A stretch of 64,000 nt of DNA from positions 819,100 to 883,099 of the forward strand of contig NZ_LMDN01000001.1 in the NCBI RefSeq assembly GCF_001425085.1, written 5' to 3'. Under the pieces are notes generated by a model, which was not told where the DNA came from, did no database searches, and saw only the letters and a program-made list of their open reading frames with translations. Each line of letters starts with the position of its first letter. The stretch's first letter is position 1. Shown here one piece after another: positions 51,281 through 60,010 of the stretch. Origin of the DNA: Leifsonia sp. Root4. Lineage in GTDB: Bacteria > Actinomycetota > Actinomycetes > Actinomycetales > Microbacteriaceae. The position numbers and the translations under genes are program-made.

Positions 51281-51934
51281 TCATGAAGTCGGATCAGGGT
51301 GTGGGGGGCCGCTATTGCCGGATGGTCGCGACGCGTGGGAACGTAGAAGCCCTTTGACCTCCTCAATCGTCTTTCGCCCGACCGCGAATCCGCCTAGATC
51401 TTCCCTGACCAACACGAAAGGGACTTCGGCCGAGTCGCCGATGGCCAGATGCAGCGCACGGTGCCGAATGCCATGGTCGTTGAACTCACCGTCTTCGACA
51501 TCGCCGACTTCGCCCCACGAAACTGACCATATGCGACCGGGCTCGCCAGTCGACCGGTCGTCGCCCCAGAGTGAGAGCCCATCAACACCAATCTGCAACG
51601 TCGGGTGTGGAGAAATGTCGATGCCAGGCAGAGCGCCATCGGCTGTGCACTGGAGGGCATCGCGCAAATCCTGCGTGTTCACCGTCGTGTAGAGGACGGC
51701 ATCTGGCATCGCACGCCGTAGCTTCCGAATCCTCTTTCTTCCTTGTCGACTAATGAACCGAATAACGACAACGAAGAGAAGGAAACCCAGGCTGAGTCCG
51801 AGGAACGGAAGCGTGATCCGCTCAGCCAGTGAAAGCCCCCTTGCTGAATCACGAGAGATCTGGCCGATAGTCGCGAGCACCAGGATGAGCGCGGCAATGA
51901 CAAGCAGCGGCACCCGTGAAGTATTGCGATACAT
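51281..51934 (-). CDS. Membrane protein of unknown function
   Basis: A 217-residue protein. Two transmembrane helices (VPLLVIAALILVLATIGQI and ITLPFLGLSLGFLLFVVVIRF, within residues ~8-60) are followed by a soluble domain with PH-like strands (LQIGVDGLSLWGDDRS, RIWSVSWGEVGDVED). The DNA is visibly less GC-rich and uses AT-ending codons more often than its neighbours, a possible sign of transfer. ATG 51934 is used, 5 nt after AATAAT; TTG 51940 is an alternative. The end converges on the MFS gene. Confidence 0.7.
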   Translation of the reverse strand: MYRNTSRVPLLVIAALILVLATIGQISRDSARGLSLAERITLPFLGLSLGFLLFVVVIRFISRQGRKRIRKLRRAMPDAVLYTTVNTQDLRDALQCTADGALPGIDISPHPTLQIGVDGLSLWGDDRSTGEPGRIWSVSWGEVGDVEDGEFNDHGIRHRALHLAIGDSAEVPFVLVREDLGGFAVGRKTIEEVKGLLRSHASRPSGNSGPPHPDPTS

Positions 51935-52168
51935 CGTCAATTATTCTCTGTCCCCCGCGACGCACGCGGATGCAAGCCGCCCGCGTTGCGTGTGGGGACC
52001 ACGTCGTGGATGGCAGCGAGTCCTGAGTGGGCTGAAGCGAGGGACTCTGCAGGCATATGGCGATGATGCCAGATGGCGCGGCCGTTGCCGCGGCACGCAA
52101 CCACGTGATGTGGCCATTCGCGGGCTGCCGATGAGAGCTGATGGGAAGCTACCGCGACCGCCCGGCTT

Positions 52169-54058
52169 CTAACGCGCGCTCGGTTCGTCCGGCTCAATCT
52201 CGGCTCTGCCAGCGTCGTCGGCACCTTCGGCGTCCGGCTCATCGCCGCCCTGCCCCAGGTTGAGCATCGCCGCCTCGATGTCGTCGGCCGCGGCATCATC
52301 GATGGCCCGCTGCTCGGCCTCCATGAGGGTGTCGATGGCAGCCGTCGACGGTTCGGGGTTCGGCAGCGCGCTCGCCGTGGTGACGACGATGACCGGCTCC
52401 TCCACCGGCCGCCGTCGGAGCGGCCACGGCCAGAGTGCCGGCCGGGGCGGTGCGGACTCCTCGCCGCCGCCGTCGTCGGCATCCAGACCATAGAAGTCGC
52501 CGATGTCGTCGACGAACTGCGCCCGCCGCGCAAGCTCGTATGCTCTGCGCTCCCTGCTGAAGGCAATCACGGTGGACCAACAGATCAGCAGCATCACGAC
52601 GCTGAACGGCAGGGCGATGATGATCGCGGCCGTTTGCAGCGCGACGAGCCCGCCAGAGAGCAGCAGCGCCGCGGCCAGCAGCGCCGTGATGACAGTGAAG
52701 AAGACTCGCACCCATCGTGCGGGGTGGATCTGTCCGCCGGATGCGAGCATCCCCATCACCAGAGCGCCGGAGTCGGCCGAGGTGATGAAGAACACACCGA
52801 TCAGGATGATGACACCGATCGTGAGCACTTGGCTGCCAGGAATCTGGGCGAGCATGGCAAAGAGGGCTCCTTGCAGCTCGACGGTTCCGTCTTCACCGAC
52901 GAGGGTGCCGGGGTTGGCGAGCTCCATGGCAATGGCGGTGCCGCCCAGAACGCTGAACCAGAGGATGCCGATGAGCGTCGGAACGATGATCACTCCGGTG
53001 ACGAACTGCCGCACCGTGCGACCCTTCGAGACGCGGGCGATGAAGACGCCGACGAATGGCGCCCACGAGATCCACCATCCCCAGTAGAACGAGGTCCACT
53101 GCGCCTGCCACGCCTCGCCCTCCTCGCCGGTGAACGCGCTCACGTTGAAGGACAGGCTGATGAAGTTCTGGATGTACGAGCCGATGGACTGCACGAATTC
53201 GCGCAGGAGGAACGTCGTCGGGCCCATCACCAGCAGGTAGACGACGAGCAGCCCGGCCAGCACGAGGTTCGCGGTCGAGAGCCACTTCATGCCCCTGGTC
53301 ACACCGGAGAGCACCGACCACAGCACGAACACGGAGATGACGCCGATGATCAGCAGCTGCATGAGCTCGGTCGGCTCGCCGAATCCGGCGGCGCCGAGGC
53401 CCGCGCTGATCTGCAGCACGCCGAGGCCGAGCGAGGTGGCCACACCGAACAGCGTGCCGACGAGAGCGACGGTGTCGATCGCGTTGCCCCAGCCGCCGCG
53501 GACACGTCGACCGAGCAGCGGCTCGAGCGCCCAGCGCATCGAGAGTGGACGCCTGCGCCGGTGGATCGCGTAGGCCAGCGCCAGGCCGACGACGACGTAG
53601 ATCGACCAGGCGTGAATGCCCCAGTGCAGATAGGTCTGGGTGAGCGCCTGCTGGGCCAGCTGCGCCGGGGTGCCGGCGACGCCGGGTCGTGGGTCCGCGT
53701 AGTGGCTGAGCGGCTCGCTCACACCGTAGAAGACGAGGCCGATGCCCATTCCCGCGGCGAAGAGCAGCGAGAACCACGACATCAGCGAGAACTCGGGTTC
53801 CTCGCTGTCTTTCCCGAGCCGTATGTCGCCGAAACGGCTGAATCCGAGGAAGAGACAGAACACCACGAAGAACGCGGCGATCAGCACGTAGTACCAGCTG
53901 AAGGTATTGACGATGCTGGACTGGATCGCGCCGAACATGGCTTCTGCAGCCGCCGGGGCAAGCAGCGCGAAGCTCACGAAGAGCGCCACGATCACCGCCG
54001 CGGGCCAGAAGACCCACCGTTTCACCGCGGGCTGTTTGGACTTCTCCGCAATTGCCAC
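52169..54058 (-). CDS. BCCT-family betaine/choline/carnitine transporter
   Basis: A 629-residue transporter with twelve helices of the BCCT type. Signatures are GMGIGLVFYGVSEPL, YLHWGIHAWSIYVV and the Trp-rich TSFYWGWWISWAPFVGVFIAR in helix 8. A long hydrophilic C-terminus of about 130 residues is acidic at the end and could regulate osmosensing. The frame is open further upstream; GTG 54058 is preferred because TAGCCT lies 7 nt before it on that strand, consistent with a leaderless transcript. GTG 54076 is the other option. No betaine-synthesis genes are nearby. Confidence 0.88.
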   Translation of the reverse strand: MAIAEKSKQPAVKRWVFWPAAVIVALFVSFALLAPAAAEAMFGAIQSSIVNTFSWYYVLIAAFFVVFCLFLGFSRFGDIRLGKDSEEPEFSLMSWFSLLFAAGMGIGLVFYGVSEPLSHYADPRPGVAGTPAQLAQQALTQTYLHWGIHAWSIYVVVGLALAYAIHRRRRPLSMRWALEPLLGRRVRGGWGNAIDTVALVGTLFGVATSLGLGVLQISAGLGAAGFGEPTELMQLLIIGVISVFVLWSVLSGVTRGMKWLSTANLVLAGLLVVYLLVMGPTTFLLREFVQSIGSYIQNFISLSFNVSAFTGEEGEAWQAQWTSFYWGWWISWAPFVGVFIARVSKGRTVRQFVTGVIIVPTLIGILWFSVLGGTAIAMELANPGTLVGEDGTVELQGALFAMLAQIPGSQVLTIGVIILIGVFFITSADSGALVMGMLASGGQIHPARWVRVFFTVITALLAAALLLSGGLVALQTAAIIIALPFSVVMLLICWSTVIAFSRERRAYELARRAQFVDDIGDFYGLDADDGGGEESAPPRPALWPWPLRRRPVEEPVIVVTTASALPNPEPSTAAIDTLMEAEQRAIDDAAADDIEAAMLNLGQGGDEPDAEGADDAGRAEIEPDEPSAR

Positions 54059-54126
54059 ATCTCTCAGGCTACTCACTCGGCCGTGGCCTGCCCAGTTCTC
54101 GGCTCGGCGCGCACTAGTCTGGCCCA

Positions 54127-57100
54127 GTGAAACGTGCGATGAGGCAGAGACTGACGCTCCTTGGTGCCGCGGCGGCGCTTCTCGCACTCGGCGCCGGCGT
54201 GGCGGTGCAGGTCTCGGATGCGCTGGGCCTGCAGAGTGAGCCGTCGGTCGGAATCCCTGTTGAGGAACTCGCGGTCGCCCCAACGCTGGCCGCCGTGTTG
54301 CCACCCCGTTTCACCGGCATTGATGCGCCAGACGATCTGCGCACGAACACGGCTCTCGACGAGCTGCGCGAGGCCGTTGCCGATGCGGGCGCGACGGCGG
54401 GGACCGCGACGCTCACCGTGAGATTCGATGCCTTCGAACCGGAGTCGGAGCAGAGCTATGCGGTCTCCGGCAGCGCGGAGGCGATCACCATCACCGCCCC
54501 CACCCGCGCCGGCGCCGTGCTCGGCGTCTATGACCTGGCGTCCGCGGTGCGGGCCGGGCGCTCCGTCACAGAGAATCTCGGCCAGACCGTCGACTCGGCG
54601 CTGCCGTTCCGCATGGTCGACCTCGGAGCAGTCGGGGTGAAGCCGGATGCCGCGGCCTACGCTGACGGCACCGACTACTCGCACAACTCCAACGCCTTCA
54701 AAGACGTGATGCTCGCGGACGCCCCGTACATCGACACAGCCGAGCTGGCCATCGCGACAAGCGAATTCGAGGAGTACGTCCGCCACTCGCTCGCCCTCGG
54801 CTACAACGCGATCGCGGTGCCTGGCTTCATCGAGTACCTCACCTTCGACGCGGTCGGAGACGGCACCGAGATCTACGGCGCCGATGATCCGCACCGGGCC
54901 CGCGCTCTCGCCATGCAGGAGGCATTCGGCCCGCTGCTCGAGTACGCGGACGAGCTCGGCATGAAGGTCTACCTGCGCACCGACATGCTCGCGCTCAGCA
55001 CGCCGCTCGCGCAGTACTTCGATGAGACCTTCGGCGGGCTCGCCACCGAGGACCCGAGGTTCTGGGACGTCTACCGCGCCGGACTCGATGAGCTCTACGC
55101 CGCTCTGCCCGTCGTCGACGGCGTCGTCATCCGTATCGGCGAGGCCGGTCGGGTCTACGACCTGCCCGGTTGGGACTACTACTCCGAGCTGGCCGTGACC
55201 TCGGTGGACGCGGTGCGCGCCATGCTCACGACCTTCAGCGATCAGGCCGAGGAGTCCGGACGTGAGGTGATCTTCCGCTCGTGGAGCGTCGGCGTCGGAG
55301 CGGTCGGCGACATGCACACGAACCCGGAATCCTACGCGCAGGTGCTCGACGGCATCGACTCACCCGCGCTCGTCGTGTCGACGAAGTACTCCCTCGGCGA
55401 CTTCTACAGCTACCTCCCGCTGAACACGACGCTCGAGACGGGCAGTCAGCGGCGCATCGTCGAGTTCCAGAGTCGGCGCGAGTTCGAGGCATTCGGCGCC
55501 CTGCCCAACGATCTCGGATCGCTCTACCAGACGGCGCTGGCCCACTTCATCGCCAGCAATCCGAACGTCGAGGGGATCTGGACCTGGACCCAGGATGGCG
55601 GACCGTGGCGTGCCGGACCCCTCACACTTGAGCTCAAGGCCGGCTTCTGGCAGCTCTACGAGTTGAACACCGAACTCGCCGTGCGGCTCGCCCGCGATCC
55701 ATCGCTGGACCCGGCTGCGCTCACGGCCGACTGGATCCATGAGTGGTTCTCCGATGATCCGGCCACCGTGGAGGCGATCGCCACCGCCATGTCCGAGTCG
55801 AGGGATGCCGTGACCGGCGGGCTCTACATCGGACCATTCGCCTCCCAGCGGGTCGAGGCGCTCGGACTCGAGCCGCCGCCCATGATGTGGATCTTCGAAT
55901 GGGACATCCTCACCGGAGACAGCGCGGTGCTCTCCGTGATCTACCACGTGAGCAAGTCCGAGCTCGAGACGGCGATCGCGGGGGGCGCCGAGGCCGTGCG
56001 GACCGCCGAATCGATGCGCGATCTCGTCGCGGCATCCGACCCGGCGACATGGAAAGACCAGGCGCTGCGCGAGCAATTCGTTGCCGCCCTCGACTACCAG
56101 GTGAATCTGTTCGAGACGCTCGGCTCCTATCGCACCATGGTGCTGCGCCACAGCCAATGGCTCGACACCGGGTCGAGCACGGCCAAGGAGCAGTGGGCCG
56201 CTGCACGCACGGCGTTCGACGGTTTCGCCGCTGAGCACGAAGCCCGATACGGCGAGTCGATTGAGCTGCCGGCCTTCAACCTCACGGCGGCTCGCATCGG
56301 CGAGACCAGGGCGGCCCTCGACCTGCCGATGGCGTGGCTGGCGCGCGTCGTTGGCGTGCTGCTCGTGCTCTGGCTCGCACTGGGCGTCCTGGCGCGCCGG
56401 CCCCGCTTCGCGGCGTGGCCGGGAGCCGGAGCCGCGCGGGCCCTGTGGCTCGCCGGGACGCGGCCCTGGCGTGCCGCGGACGCCGTCGCCGGGCTCGGGA
56501 CCGGCTCCCGGGCGCTCCTCGTTGTGGTGCCGGCCGTGTTGCTGGTCGCGAGCCGCGGAATCTACACCTGGTTCCTGTCGCCGTCGCACCTCTTGTTCAC
56601 CACCGCTGCCTGGCTCATCTTCGCCGCGGCCATTGCGCTCGCGCTGCGGCGCCGCTCCCCGTGGGCGGTCATCGCTGCCGTGGGTGGGGCCGTGCTCCTG
56701 CGCACGCTCCTGCTGCTCGCCGTGCTCGCGGTGCGCGGCCCGGGCCACTACTGGTTCGAGTTCTGGACCGATCCACTCGCCCGCACCGCCTACATCACCG
56801 TGGCGTTCGCCCTGTTCCTCTGGGTCCTCGTCGCGGCGGGCTGGTCTCTCGGCATCCAGATCGGTGCACGACGGGCGACCGGGGTCATACTCGCCGCGGC
56901 CGGCCTGGTGCTCGCGGCGCTGGGCGGCTTCCTCGCTGTGGTCGGGCTCGAGCAGGCGCTGACCGTGTGGAACGACGAGATGTCGCTGCTGCCGTGGGGG
57001 CTCTCACGCATCCTGGGCCTCACGGTCTACCTCGAGATTCCCGCGGCCACGCCGTGGTACGCCGTGGTCGGCGGTGGGATCCTGCTGCTCATCGGGCTGC

Positions 57101-57186
57101 TCCTGACCTTGCCATGGCGCCGCGCCTCTCGCGGGCCGTCGGCGCAGCGTGCCGAGCCCCACGCGGCACCCGACGCGCGGCCGTGA
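54127..57186 (+). CDS. Secreted glycosidase-like domain fused to a seven-helix membrane domain
   Basis: A 1019-residue protein. A signal sequence or anchor (LTLLGAAAALLALGAGVAV) is followed by an N-terminal beta domain like those preceding GH20 and GH67 catalytic domains (~45-155, AITITAPTRAGAVLGVYDLAS). A TIM-barrel-like region covers ~155-520 with FRMVDLGAVGV, VVIRIGEAG (Glu339) and EGIWTWTQDGGPW. A helical region extends to ~730 and seven transmembrane helices occupy ~735-1000. The glycosidase part points to GH67-like alpha-glucuronidases or related families, but catalytic residues cannot be assigned. GTG start, 6 nt after TAGTCT (54115-54120). Confidence 0.65.
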   Translation: MKRAMRQRLTLLGAAAALLALGAGVAVQVSDALGLQSEPSVGIPVEELAVAPTLAAVLPPRFTGIDAPDDLRTNTALDELREAVADAGATAGTATLTVRFDAFEPESEQSYAVSGSAEAITITAPTRAGAVLGVYDLASAVRAGRSVTENLGQTVDSALPFRMVDLGAVGVKPDAAAYADGTDYSHNSNAFKDVMLADAPYIDTAELAIATSEFEEYVRHSLALGYNAIAVPGFIEYLTFDAVGDGTEIYGADDPHRARALAMQEAFGPLLEYADELGMKVYLRTDMLALSTPLAQYFDETFGGLATEDPRFWDVYRAGLDELYAALPVVDGVVIRIGEAGRVYDLPGWDYYSELAVTSVDAVRAMLTTFSDQAEESGREVIFRSWSVGVGAVGDMHTNPESYAQVLDGIDSPALVVSTKYSLGDFYSYLPLNTTLETGSQRRIVEFQSRREFEAFGALPNDLGSLYQTALAHFIASNPNVEGIWTWTQDGGPWRAGPLTLELKAGFWQLYELNTELAVRLARDPSLDPAALTADWIHEWFSDDPATVEAIATAMSESRDAVTGGLYIGPFASQRVEALGLEPPPMMWIFEWDILTGDSAVLSVIYHVSKSELETAIAGGAEAVRTAESMRDLVAASDPATWKDQALREQFVAALDYQVNLFETLGSYRTMVLRHSQWLDTGSSTAKEQWAAARTAFDGFAAEHEARYGESIELPAFNLTAARIGETRAALDLPMAWLARVVGVLLVLWLALGVLARRPRFAAWPGAGAARALWLAGTRPWRAADAVAGLGTGSRALLVVVPAVLLVASRGIYTWFLSPSHLLFTTAAWLIFAAAIALALRRRSPWAVIAAVGGAVLLRTLLLLAVLAVRGPGHYWFEFWTDPLARTAYITVAFALFLWVLVAAGWSLGIQIGARRATGVILAAAGLVLAALGGFLAVVGLEQALTVWNDEMSLLPWGLSRILGLTVYLEIPAATPWYAVVGGGILLLIGLLLTLPWRRASRGPSAQRAEPHAAPDARP

Positions 57187-57252
57187 CGGCCGCCGCGTCT
57201 CGCGCAACTGTGCTGCATACGCCACAAGCGAGGGAGCCAACGGGGCGATCGA

Positions 57253-58293
57253 TCAGACCGAGCGGCGCACCACGAGCGAGCAGTCAGCGATGATCTCGCG
57301 CGGAGGGTCCTCCCGACCGTTCACGCGCGCCCAGAGCATGTTCACCGCGTGTTTTGCAATCTGGTCGGTTCCCGGCTCGATCGTTGTCAACGGGGGCGAG
57401 CAGTACTGCGAGGTCGGCGTGTTGTCGAATCCGATCACGGCGATGTCCTCGGGAACGCGCAGGCCGTTGATGGCGATTGTGTGGAGTGCGCCGATCGCGA
57501 GCGTGTCGTTGAAGCAGAAGACCGCATCGGGGCGTTCGTCAAGGTTGAGCAGGTGCGCCATCGCTGCCGCGCCGTCTCGAAGGTGCCACTCCTCGGCGAC
57601 GACGATCCGCTCGTCCGGCGTCGGCAGCCCTGCTGCCCGCATTGCCTGACGGTACCCCTCCAATCGCAGCGAGGCGGCGCTCACCGTGTTCACGCGGGGG
57701 TTCGACCCGATTGCGGCTATCCGGGTGCGGCCGCGGTCGATGAGGTACTGCGTTGCCATGGCGGCCGCCTCGGTGTTGGCCATCGCGACATGGTCGACGG
57801 GCCCGTTGAAAATCCGGTCTCCGAGGATGACCAGCCGATCGCCACCCGTCAGATATCGCTCGTCTCCCGGGCCGAGGGCGTGTGGTTGGAAGATGAGCCC
57901 ATCGGAGTGCTGCCGGCGCACCCCGGAGAGGATCGCGATCTCGGCCTCTCGGCGTGCCCCGGTCTGTTCGATGACAACCGCCCAGTCGTATCGCTCGGAC
58001 TCCACGATGATGCGGCGGGCGAGGTCGCTGAAGTACTCAATGCCGAGGTCGGGGATGGCGAGCGTGATCGTTCCCGTGCGGCCCGTCTTCAGACTGCGGG
58101 CCGAGGTGTTCATGCGGTAGCCGAGAGTCTCGACCGCGCGGAGCACGCGTTCTCGCGTCTCAGGCCTGACCGAGGGGCTGTCCGAGAGCACATTGGACAC
58201 CGTGCGCGCGGTCACGCCGGCGAGCCGGCCGACGTCGGCCATGGTCACGCTCGTCGCCTTGTTGGCCACTTGATCTACCCGCTCACTCTGCAT
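57253..58293 (-). CDS. LacI-family regulator of the arabinoside module
   Basis: A 346-residue regulator. The helix-turn-helix TMADVGRLAGVTARTVSNVLS spans residues ~17-37, followed by a hinge and a periplasmic-binding-type effector domain (GTITLAIPDLGIEYFSDLARR; DAVFCFNDTLAIGAL). It is probably a repressor of the arabinofuranosidase and importer genes through the palindromes at 59803 and 59947, released by an arabinose-type sugar. The start is uncertain: ATG 58293 is used here, 58314 is possible; both overlap the end of the GH51 gene, which suggests translational coupling. Confidence 0.88.
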   Translation of the reverse strand: MQSERVDQVANKATSVTMADVGRLAGVTARTVSNVLSDSPSVRPETRERVLRAVETLGYRMNTSARSLKTGRTGTITLAIPDLGIEYFSDLARRIIVESERYDWAVVIEQTGARREAEIAILSGVRRQHSDGLIFQPHALGPGDERYLTGGDRLVILGDRIFNGPVDHVAMANTEAAAMATQYLIDRGRTRIAAIGSNPRVNTVSAASLRLEGYRQAMRAAGLPTPDERIVVAEEWHLRDGAAAMAHLLNLDERPDAVFCFNDTLAIGALHTIAINGLRVPEDIAVIGFDNTPTSQYCSPPLTTIEPGTDQIAKHAVNMLWARVNGREDPPREIIADCSLVVRRSV

Positions 58294-59804
58294 GCAACAC
58301 GCATACTCGCCCATGATAGAGGAGGCAGAGTGACGCTCAGCCGCCCGCCGCGCAGGCTCGTTTCCAGGGTGCTCGGCGCCACTGTGACCGGGTCCTCCTG
58401 GGTGTTGCTCGCGTACGGGTCCGGGTGCCACAGCAGTTCGGCGTGCGCCACCCGCTCCGGCCAGAACTCCGCCAGATCGATCTCGACGTCGACGGGGCGA
58501 TCGAGCGCGAGGTGCGCCACGTGCACGTGAACGGATTCACCGTCAGCGCTGCGGGTGACGGTTACCCGTGCGTCCGATTCGGGTGAACCCGATCGCACGG
58601 CCGTCTGGTGCACGGTGTGCCCAGCGCTCCGCGCGACGGCCGCGAACGGGTAGAAGATGCTCTGACGCCACGCCTCGCCGTTCGGTTCGGCCCTGATCGC
58701 GCCGATCACGTTCACGAGCTGGGCGAGCGCGGCGATCGCGACGACATCCGCGTGGCTGATGATGCTCTGGAGCAGAGTTCCGACCACGACGGCGTCGGCG
58801 AGCGTGTACTCCTCTTCGAGCAGTCGCGGCGCCTGCTCGAAGCTGCGCCCCGGCTTGAGAGCGTCGTATGCGCGATAGTTCCAGACGTTCCACTCGTCCA
58901 GGCTGATCCGGATGTCGCGCGAGCTGCGCGTGACGGTCTGCACGTGACGGATGGTCGACGCGACCCCCTCCAGGAATCGGTCGAGCGCCGCGGCGGATCC
59001 CAGGAAGGCGGGCAGGTCACCATCGTTGTAGAAGTAGATGTGGCAGGAGATGAAGTCGACGAGATCGATGGTGCGAGAGAGCACGGTCGCCTCCCAGCTC
59101 CCGAAGGTCTCCATGTCGGCGTTCGAGCTGCCGACGACCACAAGCTCCAGGTCTTGGTCGAACATTCGCATTGCGGACGCGCTGGCCGCCGCCAGTTCGG
59201 CGTACTCCTCCGCCGATCGGTGCCCGAGTTGCCACGGCCCGTCCAACTCGTTGCCGAGGCACCAGAGCCTCACATCGTGCGGGTCGGCCGCGCCGTTGCT
59301 GCGGCGTTCGTCCGACAGCGCGGTGCCGGACGAATAGTTCGTGTACTCGAGCAGCTCAAGTGCAGAGCGAACGTCGCCGAGCCCCAAGTTGACGGCGAGC
59401 ATCGGCTCAACTTCCGCCGCCCGGCACCAGGCCGCGAACTCGTCTGTGCCGAACTCGTTGGTCTCGATCGACTTCCACGCGAGGTCGAGGCGGCGCGGCC
59501 TGTCGGTGCTCGGCCCGATCCCGTCGCGCCAGTTGTAGCCGGAGACGAAGTTGCCGCCCGGGTAGCGCACGACGCTCACGCCGAGCTCGCGGACGAGCTC
59601 GAGCACGTCGCCGCGGAAGCCCTCGACGGTTGCGCGGGGATGGCCCGGTTCGAAGATGCCGCCGTACACCCCACGTCCGAGGTGTTCGACGAAGGATCCG
59701 AACAAGCGGGGATCGGCTACTCCGATCGGCTCGCCGACCGAGACCACGGCTCGAGAGGCACCCACTGGGGATGTCGGTTGCGGTGCGCCCACAAAATTCT
59801 CCAT
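58275..59804 (-). CDS. GH51 alpha-L-arabinofuranosidase
   Basis: A 509-residue glycosidase of family GH51. The acid/base Glu is in LGNELDGPW (near residue 185) and the nucleophile Glu in RISLDEWNVW (near residue 300); FGSFVEHLGRGVYGGIFEP at the N-terminus and VVRYPGGNFVSGYNWRDG are typical. No signal peptide is present, so it acts on imported arabino-oligosaccharides in the cytoplasm, supplied by the divergent ABC importer. The ATG 59804 lies inside the LacI-type palindrome; GTG 59822 would add six residues. The probable transcript start is 7-15 bases upstream, giving almost no leader. Confidence 0.92.
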   Translation of the reverse strand: MENFVGAPQPTSPVGASRAVVSVGEPIGVADPRLFGSFVEHLGRGVYGGIFEPGHPRATVEGFRGDVLELVRELGVSVVRYPGGNFVSGYNWRDGIGPSTDRPRRLDLAWKSIETNEFGTDEFAAWCRAAEVEPMLAVNLGLGDVRSALELLEYTNYSSGTALSDERRSNGAADPHDVRLWCLGNELDGPWQLGHRSAEEYAELAAASASAMRMFDQDLELVVVGSSNADMETFGSWEATVLSRTIDLVDFISCHIYFYNDGDLPAFLGSAAALDRFLEGVASTIRHVQTVTRSSRDIRISLDEWNVWNYRAYDALKPGRSFEQAPRLLEEEYTLADAVVVGTLLQSIISHADVVAIAALAQLVNVIGAIRAEPNGEAWRQSIFYPFAAVARSAGHTVHQTAVRSGSPESDARVTVTRSADGESVHVHVAHLALDRPVDVEIDLAEFWPERVAHAELLWHPDPYASNTQEDPVTVAPSTLETSLRGGRLSVTLPPLSWASMRVACRVSG

Positions 59805-59818
59805 TTCATCGATGAAAT
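59803..59818 (-). promoter_or_regulatory. LacI-type operator at the GH51 start
   Basis: Perfect 16-bp palindrome ATTTCATCGATGAAAT. It covers the start codon region of the arabinofuranosidase gene. The same core occurs again at 59947-59966. Confidence 0.85.
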
Positions 59819-59826
59819 ACACTGCG

Positions 59827-59856
59827 AATGTACGCAGTGGGACTCGGCATTGTCAA
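59827..59856 (-). promoter_or_regulatory. leftward promoter of the GH51-lacI operon
   Basis: On the minus strand TTGACA (59856-59851) and TACATT (59832-59827), 18 bp apart, a near-consensus sigma-A promoter. The start would fall about 59819-59821, just in front of the palindrome, so a bound LacI protein would block transcription. Confidence 0.7.
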
Positions 59857-59892
59857 GGCTGACGCGAATTTGACGAATTCCAGAATTTACGG

Positions 59893-59921
59893 TTGACGAA
59901 AAGCCTTTCGGGCGGCAGGAT
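59893..59921 (+). promoter_or_regulatory. rightward promoter of the sugar importer operon
   Basis: TTGACG (59893-59898) and CAGGAT (59916-59921) with a 17-bp gap. The -35 is close to consensus and the -10 is weak. The second palindrome lies about 20 bases downstream of the expected start. Confidence 0.45.
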
Positions 59922-59946
59922 GTCATTCGGGATCACTGAAGCCGAA

Positions 59947-59966
59947 GCATTTCATCGATGAAATGC
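59947..59966 (+). promoter_or_regulatory. LacI-type operator of the sugar importer operon
   Basis: Perfect 20-bp palindrome GCATTTCATCGATGAAATGC, sharing the 16-bp core with the GH51 operator 144 bp away. It sits in the leader of the importer operon, a road-block position. Confidence 0.85.
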
Positions 59967-60010
59967 GCTACCTCGATCCGGACATTCATCACAGAGAGGC
60001 GAAACACGCA

